Shown here in pieces: positions 1-8,360 of a stretch of DNA of 55,233 nucleotides. Origin of the DNA: Oscillospiraceae bacterium (GTDB lineage: Bacteria > Bacillota > Clostridia > Oscillospirales > SIG530); the NCBI GenBank assembly GCA_015067075.1, contig SVND01000008.1:1-55233 (forward strand), written 5' to 3'. The notes below the pieces were generated by a model. It worked only from the letters and a program-made list of their open reading frames with translations, made no database searches and had not been told where the DNA came from. A program made the translations under genes and the position numbers. How positions within the stretch are numbered: the first letter of the stretch is position 1; every line of letters begins with the position of its first letter.

Positions 1-49
1 CACAATAAAGCAATAAAATAATATCAAAGCAAAAAAACTATCGTAGACA

Positions 50-275
50 CCTCATCCGTCAGCTAAAGCTGACACCTTCTCCTCAAGGGGAAGGCTCTTT
101 CCACGCTGTTGTTTTCGGACAGTCGAGACACCTGTCCAGTAACGCCCTTTCCGTCACAGCTACGCTGTGCCACCTGTCTCGCTGCGGCTCGGTCACGCTT
201 GCGTTTTTTACGCATCACGCCGCTTCGCCACCCTCAAGGGGAAGGCAAAGTAAGGACGAACTGCGTTCGTCCGCG
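50..275. repeat. Cluster of intergenic palindromes
   Basis: This non-coding stretch holds several perfect short dyads: GTCAGC/GCTGAC at 58-73, CCTTCTCC/GGGGAAGG at 75-94, CACAGC/GCTGTG at 155-169 and GGACGAAC/GTTCGTCC at 254-272. The CCTCAAGGGGAAGG block occurs again near 230-245. Base composition is richer in GC than the flanks. The arrangement suggests a dispersed REP- or MITE-like element rather than a gene; open frames here have no plausible product. Positions 276-485 show nothing beyond AT-rich sequence leading into the next promoter. Confidence 0.6.
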
Positions 276-485
276 GGCGCTCATCCACATTACTTGCGGC
301 GATTTACTCACATCAGATAAGGCTTTATTGAGCAAAATTCCTTACACCTGCGCCCCATCATACTCCTTTCCGCAATGCATACATCATTCTTCCACTGCAA
401 AAAACATACTTTTAATAAAAAACACAGCATTTTACTGAAAAAAATAATTTTTTTCAGTATTTGAACGAAAAATTCAAAAAAAAGC

Positions 486-514
486 TTGACAAAATCATCA
501 GGAGGGGATATAAT
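486..514 (+). promoter_or_regulatory. Sigma-A-type promoter of the first solute-binding lipoprotein
   Basis: A TTGACA box at 486-491 and a TATAAT box at 509-514 are separated by 17 bp, both matching the housekeeping consensus. The start codon of the downstream gene lies about 30 bp past the -10 box. Confidence 0.75.
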
Positions 515-545
515 ATACTCAAACCATAAAAGTGAGGTAAGAAAA

Positions 546-1952
546 ATGAAAAAAACAATCACAATCCTTTTAGCCCTTGTCATGCTTCTTCTTTCATTTG
601 CCGCCTGCGGAAACACAAACAGCGGTAATGAAGACGATGCAACTCCCACACCCTCCACCGACGCAACTCCCGCCCCCGGTGAAGACGTCACCGAAGGCGG
701 CAAGTACATGAACTACGATTACCCCTACGAACAGTACAAGCTCCCCTACTACGGCGATTTCAAAAGCAAAAATATCACCATTATCAGCAATAGCAATTTC
801 AAGTACGATCCCACAAAGGAAGATGCCGTTTACGATGTATACGGTCTTACTTATGAAACAAAGGTAACTACCGTTGAAGAATATGCAACATCCTTTATCA
901 GTATGTATATGGCAAACGAGTCCCCCGACATTTGTAAGTTTGGTATGCCCATCGCCATGATCAACAAGGGTTATTTTGCACCTCTTGAAGAAATCATTGA
1001 TTTCGACCTTGCCATTTGGACGGATATAAAGAGCAACATCGAAACTCTCTGGTTCAAAGATCATATCTATACAATATCGAATTACCCTGCACGTTGGGAC
1101 AACACCGTTTATTACAACAAGGCACTCTTCGAGGAATACGGAGTTCAGGATCCCATGGAGCTTTATGAACAGGGCAAGTGGGATTGGAACGCATTCCGCG
1201 ATGTAGCAATGGCGTTGACTATCGACTCTGACAGCGACGGTATCCCCGAAATCTACGGTGCCTCCTTTGACAGCGGTATGTTCGTTTACACAACCGGTAT
1301 GGATTATCTCACTCTCAACAGAGACGGTACAGTAACAAATAACATTCAGTCCGACAATATCGCCCGTGCTATCAATTTCGTTACACAGCTCAGAAATGAA
1401 GACGGCTGTCATTACGACGGTAACGACGGCGGTGAAGCCTTCGGTCAAGGCAAGGTTGCAATGCTTTCCGCAGGTGTTTGGCTTCGCGTTAAATTTCCCG
1501 AACTTCTTAAAACAGGCAACGTCGGTCTTGTTCCTTGGCCTAAGGATCCCGTTGCAGACAAATATTATGTCAGTGACTCCATGCGTTCTGATAACATTCC
1601 TACTAATGCACCCAATCCCAACGCATCTGCCGCATACATTTGCGCAGATCGCTACAATAGAATTATGACGGGAATTGAGCAAAAAGAAGCTTGGGCTGAA
1701 TACAAGCAGCTTCCCATTGCCGATCAGATCGAGAAATATCAATACCTCGCATGGATGGATGAGTTTATTTTCACCGAGCTTTACAGCGATAAATTCACTC
1801 CTGTAAATGAAGTTGCCTCCATGTTCAGCTTCGCAAATAAGTGGTCAGGCGATCTTTGGTTCCGTCCCCTTATCGGCGAGCCTTGGGCTACGATTGCCGC
1901 AGAAATCGCTCCTGCTATCGATGCTCATATCGAAGATATGATGGAAGAATAA
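546..1952 (+). CDS. Extracellular solute-binding lipoprotein (family 1-like, sugar ABC transporter type)
   Basis: The 468-residue product starts with a lipoprotein signal peptide (MKKTITILL) with the lipobox cysteine near residue 21, followed by a Thr/Pro-rich tether. The rest has the look of a carbohydrate-binding ABC transporter receptor, including an acidic D-S-D-S-D-G-I-P-E motif seen in many clostridial family members. It would capture an oligosaccharide outside the membrane. A longer frame opens at 486, but the ATG at 546 sits behind a GAGGTAAG ribosome site and begins the signal peptide. No permease or ATPase gene lies next to it, so its transporter must be encoded elsewhere or it acts only as a binding protein. 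It is a paralogue of the product of 15466-16872. Confidence 0.85.
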   Translation: MKKTITILLALVMLLLSFAACGNTNSGNEDDATPTPSTDATPAPGEDVTEGGKYMNYDYPYEQYKLPYYGDFKSKNITIISNSNFKYDPTKEDAVYDVYGLTYETKVTTVEEYATSFISMYMANESPDICKFGMPIAMINKGYFAPLEEIIDFDLAIWTDIKSNIETLWFKDHIYTISNYPARWDNTVYYNKALFEEYGVQDPMELYEQGKWDWNAFRDVAMALTIDSDSDGIPEIYGASFDSGMFVYTTGMDYLTLNRDGTVTNNIQSDNIARAINFVTQLRNEDGCHYDGNDGGEAFGQGKVAMLSAGVWLRVKFPELLKTGNVGLVPWPKDPVADKYYVSDSMRSDNIPTNAPNPNASAAYICADRYNRIMTGIEQKEAWAEYKQLPIADQIEKYQYLAWMDEFIFTELYSDKFTPVNEVASMFSFANKWSGDLWFRPLIGEPWATIAAEIAPAIDAHIEDMMEE

Positions 1953-1984
1953 TTCCAAACGTAACAGTACGTTTTTTCTCCTGC

Positions 1985-2020
1985 AAAGGCTGTCACCTCG
2001 GTGACAGCCTTTGTCTTTTT
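1985..2020 (+). terminator. Intrinsic terminator
   Basis: A perfect 12-bp stem (1985-1996 with 2001-2012) with a 4-nt loop is followed by a T-rich tail, ending the solute-binding lipoprotein gene. Confidence 0.85.
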
Positions 2021-2030
2021 GACATAAAAC

Positions 2031-2061
2031 AAAAAGCTCCTTGAAAAAAAATCAAGAAGCT
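2031..2061 (-). terminator. Intrinsic terminator of the minus-strand fusion gene
   Basis: A 10-bp stem (2035-2044 with 2052-2061, one G-U pair) is followed on the minus strand by a T tail. It lies 15 bp beyond the stop codon of the gene at 2076. Confidence 0.75.
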
Positions 2062-2075
2062 CTTTTGCTATACAA

Positions 2076-4604
2076 TTATGCTGTTTCTATGGCATTTGCC
2101 GCTTGAAGATTATGACGCTCAACAGCCTGCTCACGCATCTTATACTTCAGTATCTTTCCTGCCGCATTCATCGGGAAGCTGTCTACAAAATCTACGTATT
2201 TCGGCGTTTTGTGCTTTGCCATATGTGTCATTACATATTCCTTTATCTCTTCTTCGGAGGATGTTTCACCCTCTTTAAGGATTATGCAAGCCATTATTTC
2301 TTCACCGTACTGCTTATCAGGCACACCGATTACCTGAACGTCGGATACCTTCGGATGGGTATAGATGAAATCTTCAATTTCCTTCGGATAAATATTTTCG
2401 CCGCCGCGGATTATCATATCCTTTATACGGCCTGTAATCTTATAGTATCCGTTGCTGTCACGTCTTGCAAGGTCGCCCGTATGAAGCCAACCGTCTTCAT
2501 CAATTGCCGCCGCAGTTGCCTCTGGCATTTTATAATAACCCTTCATTATGTTATAACCGCGTGCTACAAACTCGCCGTCAACACCGTCAGGCACTTCTTC
2601 ATTCGTTGCAGGATCAACTATTTTACACTCAACACCGAAAATAGCGGCACCGACTGTATTTACACGAGCCTCAAGGCTATCAGTCGTTTTAGACATCGTA
2701 GTTGCGGGAGATGCTTCTGTCTGTCCGTACGTTATGCATATTTCTGACATATTCATCTTCTCAATGACCTCTTCCATAACCTTTATGGGACAGGGGCTTC
2801 CCGCCATAATACCCGTTCTCATATGTGAAAAATCCGTCTTTTCAAAATCGGGATGGCCAAGCATCGCTATAAACATTGTAGGCACACCATGGAATGCAGT
2901 TATTTTCTCCTGATTTATGCAGGCAAGACCTTTACGCGGCGAAAACGCCGTTATGGGGGACATCGTTACACCGTGAGTCATGGATGCAGTCATAGCAAGC
3001 ACCATGCCGAAGCAATGGAACATGGGAACTTGGATCATCATTCTATCTGCCGTGGAAAGATCCATGCAGTCGCCGATAGCCTTGCCGTTATTTACGACGT
3101 TGTAATGTGTGAGCATAACGCCCTTTGGAAATCCCGTTGTGCCGGATGTATACTGCATATTGCATACGTCATCCTTATGTACAGCCGCCGCACGGCGATA
3201 TACCTCGGAAACAGGCACGCGCTCTGATGCTGCTATAGCTTCATCCCATGTCCAACAGCCCTTCTGCTGAGAGTCAACTGTAATAATATTGCGCAAAAAC
3301 GGCAAGCGCTTCATGTAAAGCGGTCTGCCCTTTTCCGCCGTTTCAAGCTCCGGGCATATTTCTTTGATTATGCCAATGTAATCGGAGTCCTTGTAGCCGT
3401 CAACCATAACAAGCGTATGTGTGTCGGATTGGCGAAGCAGATATTCAGCCTCGTGGATCTTATACGCTGTATTTACGGTCACCAAAACTGCACCGATCTT
3501 TGTTGTTGCCCAAAATGTAATATACCAAGCAGGCACATTCGTCGCCCAAATAGCAACGTGATCGCCCTGCTTTACACCCATTGCAATAAGGGAGCGCGCA
3601 AACGTATCTACATCGTCGCGGAATTCCGAATACGTTCTTGTGTAATCAAGCTCCGTATAGCGGAACGCATACTGGTCGGGGAATTCCTCAACCATTCTGT
3701 CAAGCACCTGGGGGAACGTATAATCAATAAGATGCTCCTTCGGCCAAACGTATTTACCCGTCTTTCTTGCGTTGTCGTAAAGTCTGCCGCTTTCACCGCC
3801 GTTTTCCGAATATTTGCTCATGAAGTTTGCAAAGTTCGGGAAAACTATACCTGCGTTTTCAAGATCGGGCATATACTTTTTGAGCCATTCAAGAGAAACA
3901 AAGCCTTCATAGTTTATGGAACGAAGCGAACGCATCGCCGCATCAATAGGAAGGTCACCCTCACCCATCATCTTATAGCAAAGCTTGCCGTCTTCCATAA
4001 CAGAGTCCTTTGCATGGACATACTTGATATACGCACCGAGATTTTGCACGGTTATTTCAGGCTGTTCATTTTCATAGCGATACGGATGATGTATATCCCA
4101 AAGTGCGCCGATATTGTCGCTCGCCACTCGGTTGAGAAGCGATGCAAGGCGCTTTGTATCAGCGTAAACACCGTTTGTTTCAATAAGAAGCGTTACACCT
4201 TTTTCTTCCGCATAAGAAATAAGCTCATTTATGACCGACAAAACGACTTCGTCATCAACCTCGCCGTCTCTGCAAGCCTTTTCATCGCCCAATACTCTTA
4301 TATATTTGCATTCAAGAGCATTTGCAAGCTCAATATATTTGCGAAGCTCTTCAATATTCTGCTCTTTTCTCTCGGCGTATTTTATGCTATTGCCCGAAGA
4401 AAGACAGGAAATTTCAAGATGGCGCTTTTTAAGCTGTTCTACAGTTTTCGGGAGATTTTCCGCCGTAAAAGGCTCGCTCACCGAAAAAATATTTTCGCCC
4501 ATTCCGCGAAGCTCTATTCCGCGAAAGCCAAGGTCCTTCGCCATGGAATATATCTCAGTCCAGCTAAAATCAGGGCAGCCAAGTGTTGAAAAAGCAAGTT
4601 TCAT
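2076..4604 (-). CDS. Fusion of sugar isomerase/epimerase-like TIM barrel with AMP-forming acyl-CoA synthetase
   Basis: One uninterrupted frame of 842 residues. Residues 1-265 resemble the xylose-isomerase-like/AP endonuclease 2 TIM barrel, with candidate metal ligands E142, D170-H172, H198 and E239. Residues about 275-830 form a complete ANL-family ligase: the ATP loop YTSGTTGFPKG (485-495), ITYGQTE (624-630), the GWLHTGD motif (705-711), GRIKD hinge (725-729) and the catalytic lysine in NAAGKILK (813-820). The ligase half should activate a carboxylic acid to its CoA thioester; the substrate cannot be read from sequence. The start at 4604 follows a GGAGGT site; an in-frame extension upstream has none. 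The gene lies directly behind a T-box terminator, which is unusual for this enzyme class. The joint function of the two domains is unknown. Confidence 0.85.
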   Translation of the reverse strand: MKLAFSTLGCPDFSWTEIYSMAKDLGFRGIELRGMGENIFSVSEPFTAENLPKTVEQLKKRHLEISCLSSGNSIKYAERKEQNIEELRKYIELANALECKYIRVLGDEKACRDGEVDDEVVLSVINELISYAEEKGVTLLIETNGVYADTKRLASLLNRVASDNIGALWDIHHPYRYENEQPEITVQNLGAYIKYVHAKDSVMEDGKLCYKMMGEGDLPIDAAMRSLRSINYEGFVSLEWLKKYMPDLENAGIVFPNFANFMSKYSENGGESGRLYDNARKTGKYVWPKEHLIDYTFPQVLDRMVEEFPDQYAFRYTELDYTRTYSEFRDDVDTFARSLIAMGVKQGDHVAIWATNVPAWYITFWATTKIGAVLVTVNTAYKIHEAEYLLRQSDTHTLVMVDGYKDSDYIGIIKEICPELETAEKGRPLYMKRLPFLRNIITVDSQQKGCWTWDEAIAASERVPVSEVYRRAAAVHKDDVCNMQYTSGTTGFPKGVMLTHYNVVNNGKAIGDCMDLSTADRMMIQVPMFHCFGMVLAMTASMTHGVTMSPITAFSPRKGLACINQEKITAFHGVPTMFIAMLGHPDFEKTDFSHMRTGIMAGSPCPIKVMEEVIEKMNMSEICITYGQTEASPATTMSKTTDSLEARVNTVGAAIFGVECKIVDPATNEEVPDGVDGEFVARGYNIMKGYYKMPEATAAAIDEDGWLHTGDLARRDSNGYYKITGRIKDMIIRGGENIYPKEIEDFIYTHPKVSDVQVIGVPDKQYGEEIMACIILKEGETSSEEEIKEYVMTHMAKHKTPKYVDFVDSFPMNAAGKILKYKMREQAVERHNLQAANAIETA

Positions 4605-4656
4605 TTTTCTGTTACCTCCAAAGTAGATATAGATACGGTAAAAAGTAAAACGAAAA

Positions 4657-4932
4657 CAAAAAACGCCTTCGTCTTTTGCTTTCACAAGAGACGAAGGCTT
4701 ATTTTATCCTCCGCGGTACCACTCTCATTGGTATTTTCCATACCCTCTTTACAGCATCAAATAATGCTTTCTCTTTTAACGGGGAGAGACCGTTCGCGTC
4801 TACGCAATCTTTCGACCTTCAAGCGACCGTTCAAGGGGGAGTTCGACATACAGCTCACACCGACTCGCACCAAGCATCGGCTCTCTGAAGTGAAGTATAT
4901 ATATCTTTTTCCCTGTCATCACGTTTAATTTG
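4657..4932 (-). promoter_or_regulatory. T-box riboswitch (tRNA-sensing leader) with terminator
   Basis: Read on the minus strand, the leader has a stem I with the distal AGAGAGCCGATGC...GTGCGAGTCGG block, then the hallmark T-box sequence AGAGTGGTACCGCGG (4711-4725), then a terminator (4665-4698, 10-bp stem) with a T tail. The specifier loop reads CGAACTCCCC between a lower stem (CAGGG/CCTTG) and an upper stem (ATATAC/GTATGT). The TGGT bulge should pair with a tRNA end of ACCA, implying discriminator A. That fits tRNA-Leu with specifier CTC better than tRNA-Ser (TCC), whose discriminator is usually G; the assignment is tentative. The only gene downstream is the isomerase/acyl-CoA synthetase fusion, 52 bp past the tail. 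Confidence 0.9.
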
Positions 4933-4938
4933 AGAGAT

Positions 4939-4967
4939 ATTATATCATATTCCGCGTTTTTTGTCAA
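4939..4967 (-). promoter_or_regulatory. Consensus promoter of the T-box transcript
   Basis: On the minus strand a perfect TTGACA (4962-4967) and a perfect TATAAT (4939-4944) are separated by 17 bp, immediately upstream of stem I of the T-box. Confidence 0.9.
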
Positions 4968-4992
4968 GAGTTTTTTGTCGTTTTTTTCACAC

Positions 4993-6066
4993 TCAGTATT
5001 CGTATATTTTCACCATACCCTCATGACCGCTTCTAAATTCCGACACATAATGTACCAGTAAAAAATCTTCTGACACAAAACACGAGTCTATATTCGGTAT
5101 AGGCTGTGAATAAATTATTTTACCGCCATTTATTTGAATATCTTTTTCGACAATATCACTTCCATCCACACTTAAAACTTTCTTGCCTTCAAGCGTATAC
5201 ACATCTACTCTTTTTTCAAACACAGCGAAAATTCCGTTTTCATTCACATAAATCTTCTTCATTTGCGACACATCAAGAATTTTTTCATACTCGGAAAAAT
5301 TAACATCTGTACGTATAAGAGCTTTATTCGCATTCACATACCACAGCTTTTCATCTGCGAAAAAAAGTGAATTTTCAGACAACTTATCCATGTTTATTTC
5401 ATATTTTTCTTGACCGCTTTCCAAACAAACAAGCTTTCCGCCGCTTTCATCGCTTAAAGTCACGTATACTCGCCTTTCGTTTGTTATGATATTCGTTATA
5501 CGCATATCTTTTCTGTCAAGTATAGGAGTCTGCTCACCATTTTCTTTCACACTGTAAACAGTTCCTTCACCGCCTACCGCATAAATCACATTTTCTCCCT
5601 GCATACACATAAAATATGCAGGACTATGAAGCTGTTTTATGATGCTCACTTCTCCGCTTTCATCTATGCTAACTATGCAAATATTTTCGCCCATCTGCGC
5701 ACAGCAGTAAATCGTGTTATTATATGAGTTCAACGTCGTTGGATATACTTCTTCCAAAAGCTTTTCTCCGGCTTTCGCCATCATTTGCATACTGTCCGCT
5801 GAAAGCCTTGATGTATCATTTCCAAACGGCGTGTCACTGTTTATTTTGTACATGTCACCTTTGTCCACATCGGTCTTCAGTATCATATAAAGCTTCTCAC
5901 CGTTATAAAGTAAACTTCCGTTTGCAAATTCTTTCGACTTATATACGCAGTTTTCTTCCGTTTTACCACTCGGAATATGCTCTGTTTCCTTTATTTTATA
6001 TTCCTTTGCGCATGCTGAAAGTAATAATAAGAACAATATTGCAAGAATTGTCCACTTCTTTACCAT
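4993..6066 (-). CDS. Lipoprotein of unknown function, beta-strand repeats
   Basis: The 357-residue product opens with a lipoprotein signal peptide whose lipobox (LLSAC) puts the lipidated cysteine at residue 19. The mature part consists of repeated short segments of the type 'IYxVxENG' and 'LVCLESG', which looks like a beta-propeller or WD-like sensor fold, but no family is recognised. The ATG at 6066 is chosen because a GAGGTG ribosome site lies just upstream; the frame extends ten codons further without one. No enzyme motif is visible. No clear terminator lies between its stop and the T-box promoter. Confidence 0.65.
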   Translation of the reverse strand: MVKKWTILAILFLLLLSACAKEYKIKETEHIPSGKTEENCVYKSKEFANGSLLYNGEKLYMILKTDVDKGDMYKINSDTPFGNDTSRLSADSMQMMAKAGEKLLEEVYPTTLNSYNNTIYCCAQMGENICIVSIDESGEVSIIKQLHSPAYFMCMQGENVIYAVGGEGTVYSVKENGEQTPILDRKDMRITNIITNERRVYVTLSDESGGKLVCLESGQEKYEINMDKLSENSLFFADEKLWYVNANKALIRTDVNFSEYEKILDVSQMKKIYVNENGIFAVFEKRVDVYTLEGKKVLSVDGSDIVEKDIQINGGKIIYSQPIPNIDSCFVSEDFLLVHYVSEFRSGHEGMVKIYEY

Positions 6067-6218
6067 TTTACACACCTCAATTAACCATAATCCCATTAAG
6101 CAAATGAAAAATGGTAATTACTAAAATTTTCTCCCGGATGATTCAAACTTATAAAATATAAAATTCCATAGTTACCCGCATGGAAATTTTTCCCTCCATT
6201 AACGTAACTAGAAGAAGC

Positions 6219-6560
6219 TTAATATTCGTTATTGTTTATATATCCTGTACATTTTCCTGTAGACGGCCATGTTGTCGTACCACTAATATACTCACACAAG
6301 TTAAAGCTAGGAGCATCTTCTACATTTACATTTGCAGAAAGTTCACAATAACCGACTTCGCCAGAAAACTGCGTATATCCTGATGCCGAATCTTTAATAC
6401 AATCGGTAGCAAAAAAATTATCCGACGATGCAGTTACATCGGCGTGAGCAATTCGTGCAACAACATTTGGATGTATGGTACTGATTCTAAATTTCCCCGA
6501 AACGTAATACGAAGAATTCACATCACAACAACTAACGAAACATGTTTGTTGTGCTGGCAA
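6219..6560 (-). CDS. Hypothetical small Cys-containing protein
   Basis: A 113-codon frame with six cysteines, no recognisable domain and no signal peptide. The only usable start in frame is TTG at 6560, and the GAAGGAG site upstream is about 14 bp away, too far to be convincing. A consensus promoter (6670-6698) points at it. The frame stays open for about a dozen codons upstream of the TTG, so the true start may be a non-standard codon, or this may be the tail of a decayed gene. Local sequence is more AT-rich than the neighbours. Function unknown. Confidence 0.35.
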   Translation of the reverse strand: MPAQQTCFVSCCDVNSSYYVSGKFRISTIHPNVVARIAHADVTASSDNFFATDCIKDSASGYTQFSGEVGYCELSANVNVEDAPSFNLCEYISGTTTWPSTGKCTGYINNNEY

Positions 6561-6669
6561 TGATATGACACGTGCTCCTTCTCCCGTTAAGTACCTTTTT
6601 TAAATAATTTATTAGATTTTAATTATTAAAAAATCATTTTATTCATCATCTTCCATAATTTTCATATTG

Positions 6670-6698
6670 ATTATATCATATTTAAATACATTTGTCAA
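6670..6698 (-). promoter_or_regulatory. Consensus promoter, minus strand
   Basis: TTGACA (6693-6698) and TATAAT (6670-6675) with a 17-bp spacer, both perfect. It would transcribe the small ORF at 6219-6560. Confidence 0.7.
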
Positions 6699-6762
6699 TA
6701 GGCATATTTTTTATTTTCACCTACAACACATAAAATATATTTCAAAAATCTGCTTAAACTAC

Positions 6763-6791
6763 TTGAAAAAGTGCGTGCTGTGTGGTAAAAT
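6763..6791 (+). promoter_or_regulatory. Promoter of the DUF1846-proBA-murD operon
   Basis: A TTGAAA box (6763-6768), 17-bp spacer and TAAAAT (6786-6791). The -35 box and its flank (TTGAAAAAG) match the promoter family described at 13897, 15379, 17115 and 21583, although the upstream AAC triplet is one base further away here. Confidence 0.6.
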
Positions 6792-6839
6792 TATTTGATA
6801 GATTTATAATACAAACACTTTGTGGGGAGAAGTTTAAAA

Positions 6840-8333
6840 ATGCAACAGACAGGGTTTGACGGTCATCTTTATATTCAAAAGCAATCTGAACAGATAAGCA
6901 AGCGAATTGCTGATTTCGGCGGTAAGCTTTACCTTGAATTCGGCGGCAAGCTTTTCGACGATTATCACGCATCCCGCGTTTTGCCCGGCTTTGCGCCCGA
7001 TACGAAAATAAAAATGCTTCGCAATCTCGCTTCCGACGTTGAGGTCGTTATCGTTATCAGCGCAGGCGATATTGAAAAGAATAAAATGCGAGGTGACCTC
7101 GGTATAACGTACGACGCGGAGGTTTTGCGCCTTATTGACGCATTTCGTGCCATCGACCTTTACGTTGGAAGCGTAGTTATCTCTCAATTTGACGGTCAGT
7201 CAGCCGCCTGCTCTTTTAAAGCACGTCTTGAATCTCTCGGCCTGCGTGTTTTCCTTCATTATACCATCGAAGGCTATCCTTATAATGTTCGTCATATTGT
7301 AGGTGAAAACGGTTTCGGAAGAAACGAATATATCGAAACATCTCGCCCCCTTGTAGTCGTTACCGCACCGGGACCCGGAAGCGGCAAGATGGCAACTTGC
7401 CTTTCCCAGCTTTATCACGAGCATCTTCGCGGCATCAAATCAGGCTATGCTAAATTTGAAACGTTCCCCATCTGGAATATTCCGTTAAAGCACCCCGTCA
7501 ACCTTGCTTATGAGGCGGCAACAGCCGACCTTGACGATGTAAACATGATAGACCCCTATCACCTTGAGGCTTACGGTAAGACTACGGTAAATTACAACCG
7601 CGACGTTGAGGTCTTCCCCATTCTCAACACTATTTTCGAACGCATCTCAGGTGAAAGTCCATATAAATCCCCCACGGATATGGGCGTTAATATGGCAGGC
7701 TTTTGCATTTACGATGATGAAGCCGTTCGCAAAGCTTCCTGCGACGAGATCATAAGACGTTATTACACCGCCCTTTGCGATCGTGTTATGGGCCACGCAA
7801 GCAACGAGGTAGTGGAAAAGATCGAGCTTTTGATGAAGCAGGCTAATACCTGCATTGAAGACCGCAAGGTCGTTTGCGCTTCCTTGGAGCGCTCCGCCTC
7901 CACGGAAAATCAGCCAGCTGTAGCTATTGAACTTCCCGACGGACGCGTTGTTACAGGTAAAACATCAGCTTTGCTCGGAGCTTCAGCCGCCGCTTTACTC
8001 AATGCGGTAAAGGCTCTTTGCGGCATTGAAAAAGGTACTCACCTTATCGCCCCTGAAATAATTGAGCCTATTCAAAAGCTTAAAATAGATCTGCTCGGAA
8101 ACCGCAATCCCCGCTTGCATTCCGACGAAGTGCTCATCGCTCTTTCCATTTGCGCCGCGCAGAATAACAGCGTTGCTCAAAAAGCCTTCGATGCTCTTGA
8201 AGCACTTCGAAATTGCGAAGCGCACTCTACCGTTATTTTGGCAGAGGTAGATAAGGATACATACCGCAAGCTTGGTATAAGACTTACCTGCGAACCCAAA
8301 TATCAAACGAAAAAGCTTTACCATAAACGATAA
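6840..8333 (+). CDS. DUF1846 family protein
   Basis: The 497-residue product matches DUF1846 (UPF0371) in length and in its conserved blocks, including the glycine-rich APGPGSGK stretch near residues 176-182 and the KxPTDMGVNMAG segment. The biochemical role of the family is not established; the glycine-rich loop suggests nucleotide or phosphate binding. The ATG at 6840 is preferred over a GTG six codons upstream because GGGGAGAAG precedes it. It is the first gene of a co-directional run ending at 13875, separated from proB by 27 bp, so it is probably co-transcribed with proline biosynthesis. Confidence 0.85.
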   Translation: MQQTGFDGHLYIQKQSEQISKRIADFGGKLYLEFGGKLFDDYHASRVLPGFAPDTKIKMLRNLASDVEVVIVISAGDIEKNKMRGDLGITYDAEVLRLIDAFRAIDLYVGSVVISQFDGQSAACSFKARLESLGLRVFLHYTIEGYPYNVRHIVGENGFGRNEYIETSRPLVVVTAPGPGSGKMATCLSQLYHEHLRGIKSGYAKFETFPIWNIPLKHPVNLAYEAATADLDDVNMIDPYHLEAYGKTTVNYNRDVEVFPILNTIFERISGESPYKSPTDMGVNMAGFCIYDDEAVRKASCDEIIRRYYTALCDRVMGHASNEVVEKIELLMKQANTCIEDRKVVCASLERSASTENQPAVAIELPDGRVVTGKTSALLGASAAALLNAVKALCGIEKGTHLIAPEIIEPIQKLKIDLLGNRNPRLHSDEVLIALSICAAQNNSVAQKAFDALEALRNCEAHSTVILAEVDKDTYRKLGIRLTCEPKYQTKKLYHKR

Positions 8334-8360
8334 TCAAGAAAGGCAAATCGGCTATAGGTC

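Noticed and set aside
594-1742. Long minus-strand frame opposite the first solute-binding gene
   Set aside because: It is a codon-bias shadow of the plus-strand gene: no ribosome site, no domain, low-complexity Cys/Val/Gly composition. The same holds for minus-strand frames at 15217-16290, 23472-24329 and 39208-40344.
4657-4932. T-box specifier read as serine (TCC)
   Set aside because: The TGGT bulge calls for a tRNA with discriminator A, whereas bacterial tRNA-Ser usually has G; leucine (CTC) fits better, though not proven.
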